NCBI RefSeq assembly: GCF_000730665.1
Contig: NZ_BBIV01000043.1
Span: 1-50,299, forward strand
Origin: Pseudomonas plecoglossicida NBRC 103162 = DSM 15088
GTDB lineage: Bacteria > Pseudomonadota > Gammaproteobacteria > Pseudomonadales > Pseudomonadaceae
DNA length: 50,299 nt
Reading direction: 5' to 3'
Shown here: in pieces, positions 16,692-23,605 of the stretch
Position numbering within the stretch: the first letter of the stretch is position 1
Layout of the letters: every line of letters begins with the position of its first letter
Program-made: the position numbers and the translations under genes
Notes under the pieces: model-generated
Database searches by the model: none
Seen by the model: the letters and a program-made list of their open reading frames with translations, nothing else
Told to the model about the DNA's origin: nothing

Positions 16692-18101
16692 TCAGAACGA
16701 ACGAATGATCCGTCCGAGCGTTTCCATGGCGCCTTGCGCGGTGTCACTCCAGGGGCTGCCGTAGTTCAGGCGAATGCAGTTGCCGAAGCGTCGGGTGGGC
16801 GAGAAGATCGGCCCCGGGGCGATGCTGATGCCCTGTGCCAGCGCCATGTGAAACAGCTTCAGGGCATCCATCTGTTCGGGCAGTTCCAGCCACAGGAAAT
16901 AGCCGCCAGCGGGTTGGCTGACCCGCGTCTGCGCCGGAAAGTGCCGGGCGATTGCCGCGAGCATGTTGGCCTGCTGGCCTTCCAGTGCATAACGCAGCTT
17001 GCGCAGGTGGCGGTCGTAGCCCCCGTGCTGCAGGTAGTCGGCGATGGCCGCCTGGGCCGGCATCGAGGCGCACAGCGACGTCATCAGCTTGAGCCGCTCG
17101 ATCTTCTGTGCGAAGCGCCCTGCAGCCACCCAGCCGATACGGTAGCCCGGTGCCAGGCTCTTGGCGAACGAGCCGCAGTGCATCACCAGGCCCTGGGTGT
17201 CGAAGGCCTTGGCAGGCTTGGGCGCCTGTTGCGCGTAGTACAGTTCGGCGTAGACGTCGTCTTCGATCAGCGGTACCTGGTGGCGGCGCAGCAGTTCGAC
17301 CAGTGCCTGCTTCTTTGCCTCGGGCATGCTGGCGCCAACCGGGTTCTGGAAATTGGTCATGCACCACACGGCCTTGACCGGGTGTTTGTCCAGGGTCTGG
17401 GCCAACACCGCCAGATCCATGCCTTCGCGCGGCTGCACCGGGATTTCCACGGCTTTCAGCTTGAGCCGCTCCAGTACCTGCAGGCAGGCATAGAACGCCG
17501 GTGCCTCGATGGCCACCAGGTCGCCCGGCTCGGTGACGGCCTGCAGGCACAGGTTCAAGGCTTCCAGCGCGCCGTTGGTGATCAGCAGCTCCTCCATGGG
17601 CAACATCAACCCGCCGACCATGTAGCGCAGGGCGATCTGCCGGCGCAGCTGCGGGTTGCCCGGCGACAGGTCGGTGACCACCATGCGCGGGTCCATGGCC
17701 CGGCTGGCACTGGCCAGCGAGCGCGACAGGCGCTGCAGCGGGAACAGTTCCGGGCTGGGGAAGGCTGAGCCGAACGGCACCGTGCCCGGGTCCTTGATCG
17801 ACTCGAGGATGGAGAACACCAGGTCGCTGACGTCGACATGGGTCGACTCCCCCTGCGGCTCCAACGCCAGGGGTTCATTGAACGGGCGTGGCGCGTGGGC
17901 GTTGACGAAGTAACCCGAACGCGGCCGGGCGCGGATCAGCCCGCGGCGCTCGAGCAGGTAGTAGGCCTGGAACACCGTGGACGGGCTCACGCCGTGGGTC
18001 TGGCTGGCGTAACGCACCGACGGCACGCGCTGGCCGGGGCCGAGTACCCCGGAGCGGATCAGTTCGGCAATGTCGTCGGCGAAGCGTTCGTAACGTTTCA
18101 T
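16692..18101 (-). CDS. MocR-type PLP-dependent transcriptional regulator (GntR domain plus aminotransferase domain)
   Basis: The 469-residue protein begins with a GntR winged helix (about 5-68; GPGQRVPSVRYASQTHGVSP, STVFQAYYLLERRGLIRARP) and continues with a class I aminotransferase domain (about 95-465). The substrate and cofactor residues are present: LLITNGALEALNLCLQA, TNFQNPVGASMP, IEDDVYAELYY and the PLP-binding Lys314 in SFAKSLAPGYRIGW. MocR proteins bind PLP and often control genes for amine or vitamin B6 metabolism; some act as real aminotransferases. The target is not clear. It lies 40 bases behind ccoG in the same direction and may be co-transcribed with it. The length is normal. 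Confidence 0.9.
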   Translation of the reverse strand: MKRYERFADDIAELIRSGVLGPGQRVPSVRYASQTHGVSPSTVFQAYYLLERRGLIRARPRSGYFVNAHAPRPFNEPLALEPQGESTHVDVSDLVFSILESIKDPGTVPFGSAFPSPELFPLQRLSRSLASASRAMDPRMVVTDLSPGNPQLRRQIALRYMVGGLMLPMEELLITNGALEALNLCLQAVTEPGDLVAIEAPAFYACLQVLERLKLKAVEIPVQPREGMDLAVLAQTLDKHPVKAVWCMTNFQNPVGASMPEAKKQALVELLRRHQVPLIEDDVYAELYYAQQAPKPAKAFDTQGLVMHCGSFAKSLAPGYRIGWVAAGRFAQKIERLKLMTSLCASMPAQAAIADYLQHGGYDRHLRKLRYALEGQQANMLAAIARHFPAQTRVSQPAGGYFLWLELPEQMDALKLFHMALAQGISIAPGPIFSPTRRFGNCIRLNYGSPWSDTAQGAMETLGRIIRSF

Positions 18102-18141
18102 GAGGGCTCGGCAGGCAAGGTCAAGGGTTGAGTGTAAGGGA

Positions 18142-19542
18142 TCAGCGGTTGAGCGGCGCCACGAAGCGGCTGCGCGCCACGCTGCGTACTGCCGGCTGGT
18201 CGCTGTCCTGGATCTCGAACGTCAGTTCTCGCGAGCTGCTGGAGGGGCGCCCGGCCCGCATGGCCACCGAAACCGGAAGCTCGCTCATCTCGCCGGCCGC
18301 AATGACCAGTTCGCTGCGCCCCTGCAGGGAGAAGCCTTCGGCATCCAGCAGACGCAGGTGATAACGCTGGGCGTGCTCGGTCTTGTTGATGATCTTCAGC
18401 AGGTAGATGTTCTCGATCTGGCCCTGGGCATTTTCGCGGAACAGGCCACGGTCCTTGATCACGTCCAGCGATACCATCGGCCGCATCTGCAAGGCCACCA
18501 CCAGCGCCGCGATCATCACCAGCAGGGCTGTGGCGTAACCCAGCAGGCGCGGGCGCAGCCAGTGAGTGGTGCCGCCTTGCAGACTGTGCTCGGACTTGTA
18601 ACCGATCAGGCCGCGGGGGTAGTTCATTTTCGTCATGACGTTGTCGCAGGCATCGATGCAGGCCGCGCAACCGATGCAGGCCATCTGCAGGCCGTCGCGG
18701 ATGTCGATGCCGGTAGGGCAGACCTGCACGCACAGGGTGCAGTCGATGCAATCGCCCAGGCCCTGGGCGCGGGCATCGCTGCCTTTCTTGCGCGGGCCGC
18801 GTGCTTCGCCTCGGCGCGGGTCGTAGGCCACGGCCAGGGTGTCCTTGTCGAACATCACGCTCTGGAAGCGTGCGTAAGGGCACATGTGCAAGCACACCGC
18901 TTCGCGCAGCCAGCCAGCATTGAGGTAGGTAGCGGCGGTGAAGAACAGCACCCAGAACAGCGCAACGCCATCCAGTTGCAGTGTGTACAGTTCCTGGGCC
19001 AAGGGACGGATCGGGGTGAAGTAGCCGACGAAGGTCAGCCCGGTCAGCACGCCGATGGCAATCCACAGGCCGTGCTTGAGGGTTCGGCGGCCGAGTTTGC
19101 CGAGGGACCAGGGCGCGGCGGCGAGCTTGATGCGCTGGTTGCGATCGCCCTCGCTGATCTTCTCGCACCACATGAACAGCCAGGTCCAGACGCTTTGTGG
19201 GCAGCTATAGCCGCACCAGACCCTGCCTGCGTACACAGTGATGGCGAACAGGCCGAAGGCGGCAATGATCAGCAGGGCTGAAAGCAGAATGAAGTCCTGC
19301 GGCCAGAAGGTGGTGCCGAGGATGTGGAACTTGCTGTTGGCCAAGTCCCACAGTACCGCCTGTCGGCCGTCCCAGTCGAGCCAGGCGGTACCGAAGAACA
19401 GCACGAACAGCAGGCCGGCGAACCCGATGCGCAGGTTGCGGTACATCCCTGTGAAGCTGCGCGTATGGATGCCGCTGGCGGTACTGCGTTTGGCATCGAT
19501 CTGGATGACTTCGATTTTTTCGTGCATGGCTAGGGTGCTCAT
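18142..19542 (-). CDS. ccoG: Cytochrome c oxidase accessory protein CcoG (FixG/RdxA), polyferredoxin
   Basis: The 466-residue inner-membrane protein has several membrane segments (about 37-53, 83-103, 160-176, 195-210, 335-355) and two ferredoxin-type 4Fe-4S motifs: C265, C268, C271, C275 (CIDCTLCVQVCPTG) and C289, C292, C295, C299 (CIGCAACIDACDN). Further cysteine pairs are C110/C114 (WCGYSCPQ) and C217/C221 (VCLHMCPY). The C-terminal third is a periplasmic immunoglobulin-like domain, as in FixG. CcoG is known to reduce Cu(II) for assembly of the cbb3-type oxidase. It usually lies in a ccoNOQP-ccoGHIS cluster, but here stands alone with a MocR gene. The ATG at 19542 has GAGG four bases upstream and was preferred over the GTG at 19566. 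Confidence 0.92.
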   Translation of the reverse strand: MSTLAMHEKIEVIQIDAKRSTASGIHTRSFTGMYRNLRIGFAGLLFVLFFGTAWLDWDGRQAVLWDLANSKFHILGTTFWPQDFILLSALLIIAAFGLFAITVYAGRVWCGYSCPQSVWTWLFMWCEKISEGDRNQRIKLAAAPWSLGKLGRRTLKHGLWIAIGVLTGLTFVGYFTPIRPLAQELYTLQLDGVALFWVLFFTAATYLNAGWLREAVCLHMCPYARFQSVMFDKDTLAVAYDPRRGEARGPRKKGSDARAQGLGDCIDCTLCVQVCPTGIDIRDGLQMACIGCAACIDACDNVMTKMNYPRGLIGYKSEHSLQGGTTHWLRPRLLGYATALLVMIAALVVALQMRPMVSLDVIKDRGLFRENAQGQIENIYLLKIINKTEHAQRYHLRLLDAEGFSLQGRSELVIAAGEMSELPVSVAMRAGRPSSSSRELTFEIQDSDQPAVRSVARSRFVAPLNR

Positions 19543-19649
19543 CAGGCCTCGATCAGGCGTGAGCACTATGACCCCCTGTCTGTTTTCAGCACAGACTCAG
19601 GTGGCGCGATAAAAACCGTATCAGATGGCTATGGAAACCCGCCCGGGCC

Positions 19650-19889
19650 TCATATCACCGAGCCTGGAACGCTGGCCTTCAGGTGCCTGCGGCTATCCAC
19701 CGCACCTGCGACGGTCAACGCATCGGCCTCGGCCTCTGTAATGGGCACGCGCTGGCCGGCCAGAAGTGCCACCGACATGTGCAACTGCTCGTCGGTAACG
19801 ATCTCGATGTCCGGGCCTTCGCCTTCGATGCGCAGGTCTTCGCCGATGAGGGTGCAGCGGCGGGTGCTTTCTTCGATTTCGACGGGCAT
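19650..19889 (-). CDS. Small DUF3203-type protein
   Basis: A 79-residue acidic protein with a strong ribosome site (GGAGG, eight bases before the ATG). It starts MPVEIEESTRRCTLIGEDLR and continues with alternating strand-like segments (IEGEGPDIEIVTDEQLHMSV) and a short helical C-terminal part (PITEAEADALTVAGA). I recognise it with moderate confidence as the Pseudomonas-restricted DUF3203 family of unknown function. No signal peptide or membrane segment is present. It is a single-gene unit upstream of ccoG in the same direction, 107 bases away. The strong ribosome site and codon use support that it is a real gene. Confidence 0.65.
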   Translation of the reverse strand: MPVEIEESTRRCTLIGEDLRIEGEGPDIEIVTDEQLHMSVALLAGQRVPITEAEADALTVAGAVDSRRHLKASVPGSVI

Positions 19890-20014
19890 GGGGTGGTCCT
19901 CCGGTTGCAGTTACAGGTGTGACCGCCAGAGGTGGCAGGTTGCTGCATCGATGCGCTGGGCGGGGCACTTTGTTTGCCAAATCCAGGTCAACCTTCAGAG
20001 GCCCGTACACTCTC

Positions 20015-20095
20015 TGTGGGAGCCGGCTGCCGGCGATGAGGCCAGGGCAGGCAAAAATTTTCCTGGGCCCTATCGCCGGCAAGCCGGCTCCTACA
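20015..20095. repeat. REP pair, inverted
   Basis: A REP copy with a shortened core (AGCCGGCTGCCGGCGATGAG) and a full inverted copy (ATCGCCGGCAAGCCGGCTCC) lie between the DUF3203 gene and the mgtC-like gene, 25 bases apart. Confidence 0.85.
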
Positions 20096-20128
20096 GGCGA
20101 CGCGCAGGCCCCCATGAGGACATTTTCG

Positions 20129-20653
20129 ATGGACGTTGTCTGGCAAACCCTGCAAGCAGAATTCGCCGATATCACCGACGCAACCGAAGTCACCCGCATC
20201 CTCCTGCGCCTGCTGATGGCGGCGGTGCTTGGTGCCGTGCTGGGCTTCGAGCGCGAGCACAAGGGCAAATCCGCCGGGGTGCGCACCCACATGCTGGTAT
20301 CGATGGGCGCTGCGCTGTTCGTGCTGGCGCCGAGCATGGCCGGTGCCGATGAGCAAGCCTTGAGCCGGGTGATCCAGGGTATCGTCGCCGGTATCGGTTT
20401 TCTCGGTGCCGGTACCATTCTCAAGGGCAATGGCCAGAACACCAGCCATGTCAAAGGCCTGACCACGGCTGCCGGTTTGTGGATGACGGCGGCCATCGGC
20501 ACGGCTGCAGGCATGGGGCGGGAAGCCACGGCGCTGATCAGCACGCTGCTGGCGCTGTTGGTACTGGCCACGATGCCGATAGTGGTGGATAAGGTCGAGG
20601 GGGAAGACCAGGGGAAACGGAAGGAGGAAGAGGAGGGGGGCGAGAAGCACTGA
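20129..20653 (+). CDS. MgtC/SapB family inner-membrane protein
   Basis: The 174-residue protein has about four to five membrane segments and the MgtC N-terminal signature: RLLMAAVLGAVLGFEREHKG (residues about 27-46), SAGVRTHMLVSMGAALFVLA, IQGIVAGIGFLGAGTILK and VKGLTTAAGLWMTAAIGTAAG. The C-terminus is a highly charged tail (KRKEEEEGGEKH), and it lacks the soluble ACT-like domain of virulence MgtC, as is normal for short SapB-type members. Members are linked to low-Mg2+ survival and F1Fo-ATPase regulation in other bacteria; the role here is unknown. GAGGA eight bases upstream supports the ATG at 20129. It converges on crcY and the two share a terminator hairpin. In P. putida an mgtC-like gene flanks crcY in the same way. 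Confidence 0.85.
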   Translation: MDVVWQTLQAEFADITDATEVTRILLRLLMAAVLGAVLGFEREHKGKSAGVRTHMLVSMGAALFVLAPSMAGADEQALSRVIQGIVAGIGFLGAGTILKGNGQNTSHVKGLTTAAGLWMTAAIGTAAGMGREATALISTLLALLVLATMPIVVDKVEGEDQGKRKEEEEGGEKH

Positions 20654-21000
20654 GGGGAGCCGAAGCTCCCCTCAAAGCGTTGTTGCCTGCTCTTTTTATT
20701 ATTGAAGACCGGCCATTTGTTGTTTTTGTAAGCCTGCCTTGATGTCGCGGGCGACCCCCATGCGGGGTCAAGAGCAAACGTATTTTTTTGAGCGCTGACC
20801 TGCTTTCATCGAAGATCCGATCCTGACTGCCGCTACCTTGAGGTAGTTTTATTGTTCTGTGTCAGATCGCGGGGCGAACCCCTGAAAAGCGTGTCGACTT
20901 CAAAAAGATCTGCTTGCTACGCCTCTGCCGTGTTGTTCTTGTTATGTCAGAGCCGTTATCTGTTGTTTTTATTGGGTATCGCATTTTTGTTGTTGTTGTA
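20650..21000 (-). ncRNA. crcY: Small RNA CrcY, antagonist of Hfq/Crc catabolite repression
   Basis: This gap of about 530 bases between mgtC and mvaB holds no convincing gene but has all the marks of CrcY. A sigma-54 promoter at 21011-21026 predicts a start near 21000 on the minus strand, and the UUCG hairpin at 20651-20674 gives an RNA of about 350 nt. The RNA carries six A-rich CA motifs of the AANAANAA type that titrate Hfq/Crc (forward-strand positions 20984-21000, 20961-20974, 20931-20944, 20847-20858, 20716-20730, 20693-20704). It also has internal hairpins such as GACCCC/GGGGTC near 20752-20769. In P. putida CrcY is known between an mvaB gene and an mgtC-like gene, exactly this context. 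Exact ends are inferred. Confidence 0.9.
20651..20674. terminator. Shared bidirectional terminator hairpin (mgtC-like gene / crcY)
   Basis: TGAGGGGAGC and GCTCCCCTCA form a perfect 10-bp stem. On the minus strand the loop is TTCG, the very stable UUCG tetraloop, which favours its use as the crcY terminator. It overlaps the stop codon of the mgtC-like gene. Confidence 0.75.
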
Positions 21001-21010
21001 CCAAAGATAT

Positions 21011-21026
21011 AGCAGATGCCGTGCCA
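21011..21026 (-). promoter_or_regulatory. Sigma-54 (-24/-12) promoter of crcY
   Basis: The minus strand reads TGGCACGGCATCTGCT, matching TGGCACG-N4-TTGCW at 11 of 12 fixed positions, with correct GG-GC spacing. The predicted transcription start is about position 21000. Confidence 0.9.
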
Positions 21027-21108
21027 ACTTTTTAAAGTTCTTATAAATCAATGGTTTAGCAGAAATTGCGAAAACCGGGAGACCTGAAATTCTGTCGATT
21101 TGTTTCCC

Positions 21109-21149
21109 TGTTACCCGATTTTCTGCTGGCTCGGGTGGGGGCGGTAACA
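21109..21149 (-). promoter_or_regulatory. Candidate CbrB upstream activating site for crcY
   Basis: TGTTAC (21109-21114) and GTAACA (21144-21149) are inverted half-sites of the form reported for CbrB at crcZ/crcY, about 110-150 bases upstream of the predicted start. The spacing of 29 bases is wider than the 14 I recall for the standard site, so one half-site may pair with a weaker one. The right part overlaps a GC-rich stem (GGGCGG/CCGCCC) that may end the mvaB transcript. Confidence 0.55.
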
Positions 21150-21182
21150 CTCCCGCCCACACCTGTGTGACAGCCGTGTGAA

Positions 21183-22082
21183 TCACTGTGCGCTGCGCGC
21201 CCGCGCCACGCGCGAGCCATTGGCCCGGCCCAGTACCTGGCTGATACGCTGCCCGGCGGCGATCAGCTTGTCGAGGTCGATCCCGGTTTCGATGCCGAGC
21301 CCCTGCAACAGGTACACCACATCCTCGCTGGCGATGTTGCCCGTGGCACCCTTGGCATAAGGGCAGCCCCCCAGGCCCGCCACCGAGCTGTCGAACACGC
21401 TGATGCCTTCGAGCAGGCCGGCGTACACATTGGCCAGCGCCTGGCCGTAGGTGTCATGGAAGTGTCCGGCCAATTGCGTGCGTGGCACCACGGCCGAGAC
21501 CACTTCGAACAGGCGGCGGGTATCGCCCGCCGTGCCGGTGCCGATGGTGTCGCCCAGCGATACCTCGTAGCAGCCCATGTCATGCAAGGCCTTGGCGACA
21601 GGGGCGACCTGTTCTGCGCTCACCTTGCCCTCATACGGGCAGCCGAGCACACAGGACACGTAACCGCGCACCCGCACGCCGTGGCTGCGGGCGGCCTCCA
21701 TGATCGGTTCGAAACGCGTGAGGCTTTCGCTGATCGAGCAATTGATGTTGCGCTGGGAGAACGCCTCGGAGGCCGCCGCGAACACCGCCACTTCCTTCAC
21801 CCCGGCCGCCAGGGCATCCTCGAAACCGCGCAGGTTGGGGGCCAGTGCCGCGTAGGTAACGCCGGGGCGTTGCTCGATGGCGGCGAACACCTCGGCGGAC
21901 CCGGCCATTTGCGGCACCCACTTGGGCGACACGAAACTGCCCACTTCGATGTAACCCAGCCCGGCCGCGCTGAGGTCGTCGACCAGGCGTACCTTGTCGG
22001 CGACGCTGATGGGTTGGGCTTCGTTCTGCAGGCCGTCGCGGGGGCCGACTTCGACCAGGCGGACTTTTTCGGGCAAGGACAT
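21183..22082 (-). CDS. mvaB: Hydroxymethylglutaryl-CoA lyase
   Basis: The 299-residue TIM-barrel enzyme splits 3-hydroxy-3-methylglutaryl-CoA into acetyl-CoA and acetoacetate, the last step of leucine degradation. The active-site residues are in place: R15-D16 in EVGPRDGLQN, H207 and H209 in AGHFHDTYG as metal ligands, and the catalytic Cys240 in the signature SVAGLGGCPYAKGATGN. The start at 22082 (MSLPEKV) follows CAGGAA nine bases upstream; an earlier in-frame start overlapping the regulator is less likely. It is co-directional with the liuR-like gene, 20 bases apart. The other leucine-pathway genes (liuABCD) are not in the window, an arrangement also known from P. putida. Confidence 0.95.
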   Translation of the reverse strand: MSLPEKVRLVEVGPRDGLQNEAQPISVADKVRLVDDLSAAGLGYIEVGSFVSPKWVPQMAGSAEVFAAIEQRPGVTYAALAPNLRGFEDALAAGVKEVAVFAAASEAFSQRNINCSISESLTRFEPIMEAARSHGVRVRGYVSCVLGCPYEGKVSAEQVAPVAKALHDMGCYEVSLGDTIGTGTAGDTRRLFEVVSAVVPRTQLAGHFHDTYGQALANVYAGLLEGISVFDSSVAGLGGCPYAKGATGNIASEDVVYLLQGLGIETGIDLDKLIAAGQRISQVLGRANGSRVARARSAQ

Positions 22083-22102
22083 GGCGGGATTCCTGTGGCG
22101 GG

Positions 22103-22501
22103 TCAACGGTTGTCGTTATTGTTCAAGGTGGCGGCCAGGGCCTGTTCGCAGCGCTCCTGGGCGGTGTCCAGTTCCAGTTGCATCTGGTGGATGTCGAGCA
22201 TCTGCTGTTCCAGCTGGGCGCGGCGCTCGGCGATTTTCGCCAGCATGCTGTTGAGCTGCTTGAGGTTGCCGCTGGCGGGGTCGTACAGCTCGATCAGCTC
22301 ACGGCATTCGGCCAGCGAAAAGCCGATGCGCTTGCCGCGCAGGATCAGCTTCAGGCTGACCTTGTCGCGCGCCGAATAGATACGCTCCAGGCCACGGCGC
22401 TCGGGGCTGAGCAGGCCCTGTTCCTCGTAGAAGCGGATGGCACGGGTGGTGATGTCCAATTCGCGGGACAGGTCGGAAATACTGTAGGTCTGGCTGCTCA
22501 T
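22103..22501 (-). CDS. liuR: MerR family regulator, LiuR-like
   Basis: The 132-residue protein has the N-terminal MerR helix-turn-helix (YSISDLSRELDITTRAIRFY, residues about 6-25; EEQGLLSPERRGLERIYSAR), a coiled-coil dimer helix with many Gln and Leu (about 85-125), and no metal-binding cysteines in the effector end. LiuR represses leucine/isovalerate catabolic genes in proteobacteria and senses an acyl-CoA intermediate. Its place directly in front of mvaB, and a palindromic TTGACGT-TT-ACGTCAA upstream, fit this role. It probably forms a two-gene operon with mvaB. Confidence 0.85.
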   Translation of the reverse strand: MSSQTYSISDLSRELDITTRAIRFYEEQGLLSPERRGLERIYSARDKVSLKLILRGKRIGFSLAECRELIELYDPASGNLKQLNSMLAKIAERRAQLEQQMLDIHQMQLELDTAQERCEQALAATLNNNDNR

Positions 22502-22543
22502 GCTTGGGCTCGGCGTGGGGTATGCCGGTATCCTGAAGGCAGG

Positions 22544-22559
22544 TTGACGTTTACGTCAA
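22544..22559 (-). promoter_or_regulatory. Palindromic operator upstream of liuR-mvaB
   Basis: TTGACGTTTACGTCAA is two inverted TTGACGT arms around TT, 43 bases before liuR. It resembles the LiuR box described for gamma-proteobacteria, and its right arm supplies a -35-like TTGACG on the minus strand. Confidence 0.65.
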
Positions 22560-22595
22560 GCAGAGCGGCGATAGGGCACTGCAGGCACCCGCCAA

Positions 22596-23474
22596 TCAAC
22601 CAGGCTGCACCGCGCGCCGGTACCCATTGGGCGTCTGCCCGCTCAAGCGCTTGAAGAAACGCGCGAAATAGGTGGGGTCGCTGAAGCCCAGGCTATCTGA
22701 AAGCTGTCCGATACTCATGCGGGTGTAGACCAGGTTGCGCCGCGCCTCGAGCAACAGGCGCTGGTGCAGCACCTGCAGTGCAGTCTGCCCGCACAACGCC
22801 CGGCACAGCTGGTTCAGGTGCAGGCTCGGGATGTTCAAGCGCGCGGCAAGGTCTTCCACCGACAGATGCTCACGATAATGCGCCTCGACCAGGCGCAGGT
22901 ACTGCCCAAGCAGTTGCCGGTCGCGTTCATCGCGGTTGCGCGGCGCCAGGCCCAGTTGCTGGCGCCGGCTGATCCACACCATCAGCGCCGTCACCAATGC
23001 TTCGAGCAGGGCCGAGCGCCCCGGTGCGTTGCCCTGGTACTCCTGCTGCAAGGTATCGATCAGGCTGCGAAGGTGCGTGCGGTCCTTGCCCAGCGGGTAG
23101 CACGCCGCCTTGGCCAGCACCCCCAGCGGTGCACGCAGGCGTTGCTCGAGGTCAGCCACCAGCGCCGTGCCGAAGGTCAGCACATGCCCCTGGATGTCGG
23201 CGCTGAAGCGAAAGCCGTGCACCGTCAGCGGGGGCACCACCTGGATTGCTGCCTCGCCGATGGCGCTGTGCACGCCCTCGATCTCCACGTCCACCTGGCC
23301 GCGCTGCACATACAGCAACTGGAACAGTTCGGCATGCTGGTGCGGCTTGATCTCCCAGTGGTGCAGCCGGCTGCGCGCCGGAATCGACTCGCAGTGCAAC
23401 AGGTCGGTGCCGGGCCACGCCTGGTTTTCGCCATAGAGCTGGAACAAGGGGACGCCGGGGAGGGAGGATTGCAT
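22596..23474 (-). CDS. pobR: AraC family activator of 4-hydroxybenzoate hydroxylase (PobR)
   Basis: The 292-residue protein has an N-terminal cupin-like ligand domain (HHWEIKPHQHAELFQLLYVQ near residues 38-57) and a C-terminal pair of AraC helix-turn-helix motifs: LSVEDLAARLNIPSLHLNQL and MSIGQLSDSLGFSDPTYFAR, ending FFKRLSGQTPNGYRR. It is divergent from pobA with 131 bases between the starts. AraC-type PobR proteins in Pseudomonas activate pobA in response to 4-hydroxybenzoate, and the position supports this. Repeated TGCA-containing elements in the intergenic region are the likely binding sites. The ATG at 23474 has no strong ribosome site. Confidence 0.88.
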   Translation of the reverse strand: MQSSLPGVPLFQLYGENQAWPGTDLLHCESIPARSRLHHWEIKPHQHAELFQLLYVQRGQVDVEIEGVHSAIGEAAIQVVPPLTVHGFRFSADIQGHVLTFGTALVADLEQRLRAPLGVLAKAACYPLGKDRTHLRSLIDTLQQEYQGNAPGRSALLEALVTALMVWISRRQQLGLAPRNRDERDRQLLGQYLRLVEAHYREHLSVEDLAARLNIPSLHLNQLCRALCGQTALQVLHQRLLLEARRNLVYTRMSIGQLSDSLGFSDPTYFARFFKRLSGQTPNGYRRAVQPG

Positions 23475-23509
23475 AGGCTGCTGGCCTGTCCGTTAATCGA
23501 ACGTTTTTA

Positions 23510-23579
23510 GTAAAAGTGCAGTTTTTACATGCAATTGCACAGCTATTTGGCAGCTGTTGCCCGTAAAAATGCAAGTGCA
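23510..23579. promoter_or_regulatory. Repeated operator elements in the pobR-pobA intergenic region
   Basis: GTAAAAGTGCA (23510-23520) and GTAAAAATGCA (23563-23573) are direct repeats 53 bases apart (about five helical turns). Between them lies the palindrome TGCAATTGCA (23530-23539), and TGCAAGTGCA follows at 23570-23579. This is typical for an AraC-type dimer binding two direct half-sites. Confidence 0.55.
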
Positions 23580-23605
23580 TACCCAAATTGCACGAGACAA
23601 CAACA

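Noticed and set aside
20015..20095. REP pairs considered as transposon ends
   Set aside because: No transposase gene or target-site duplication is near; the copies match ordinary Pseudomonas REP palindromes.
20852..21046. Small hydrophobic open frame of 64 codons on the plus strand (LLFLLGIAFLLLLYQ)
   Set aside because: It is the complement of the CA-rich CrcY motifs: TTG repeats translate to Leu/Phe. It has no ribosome site and runs against the sRNA.
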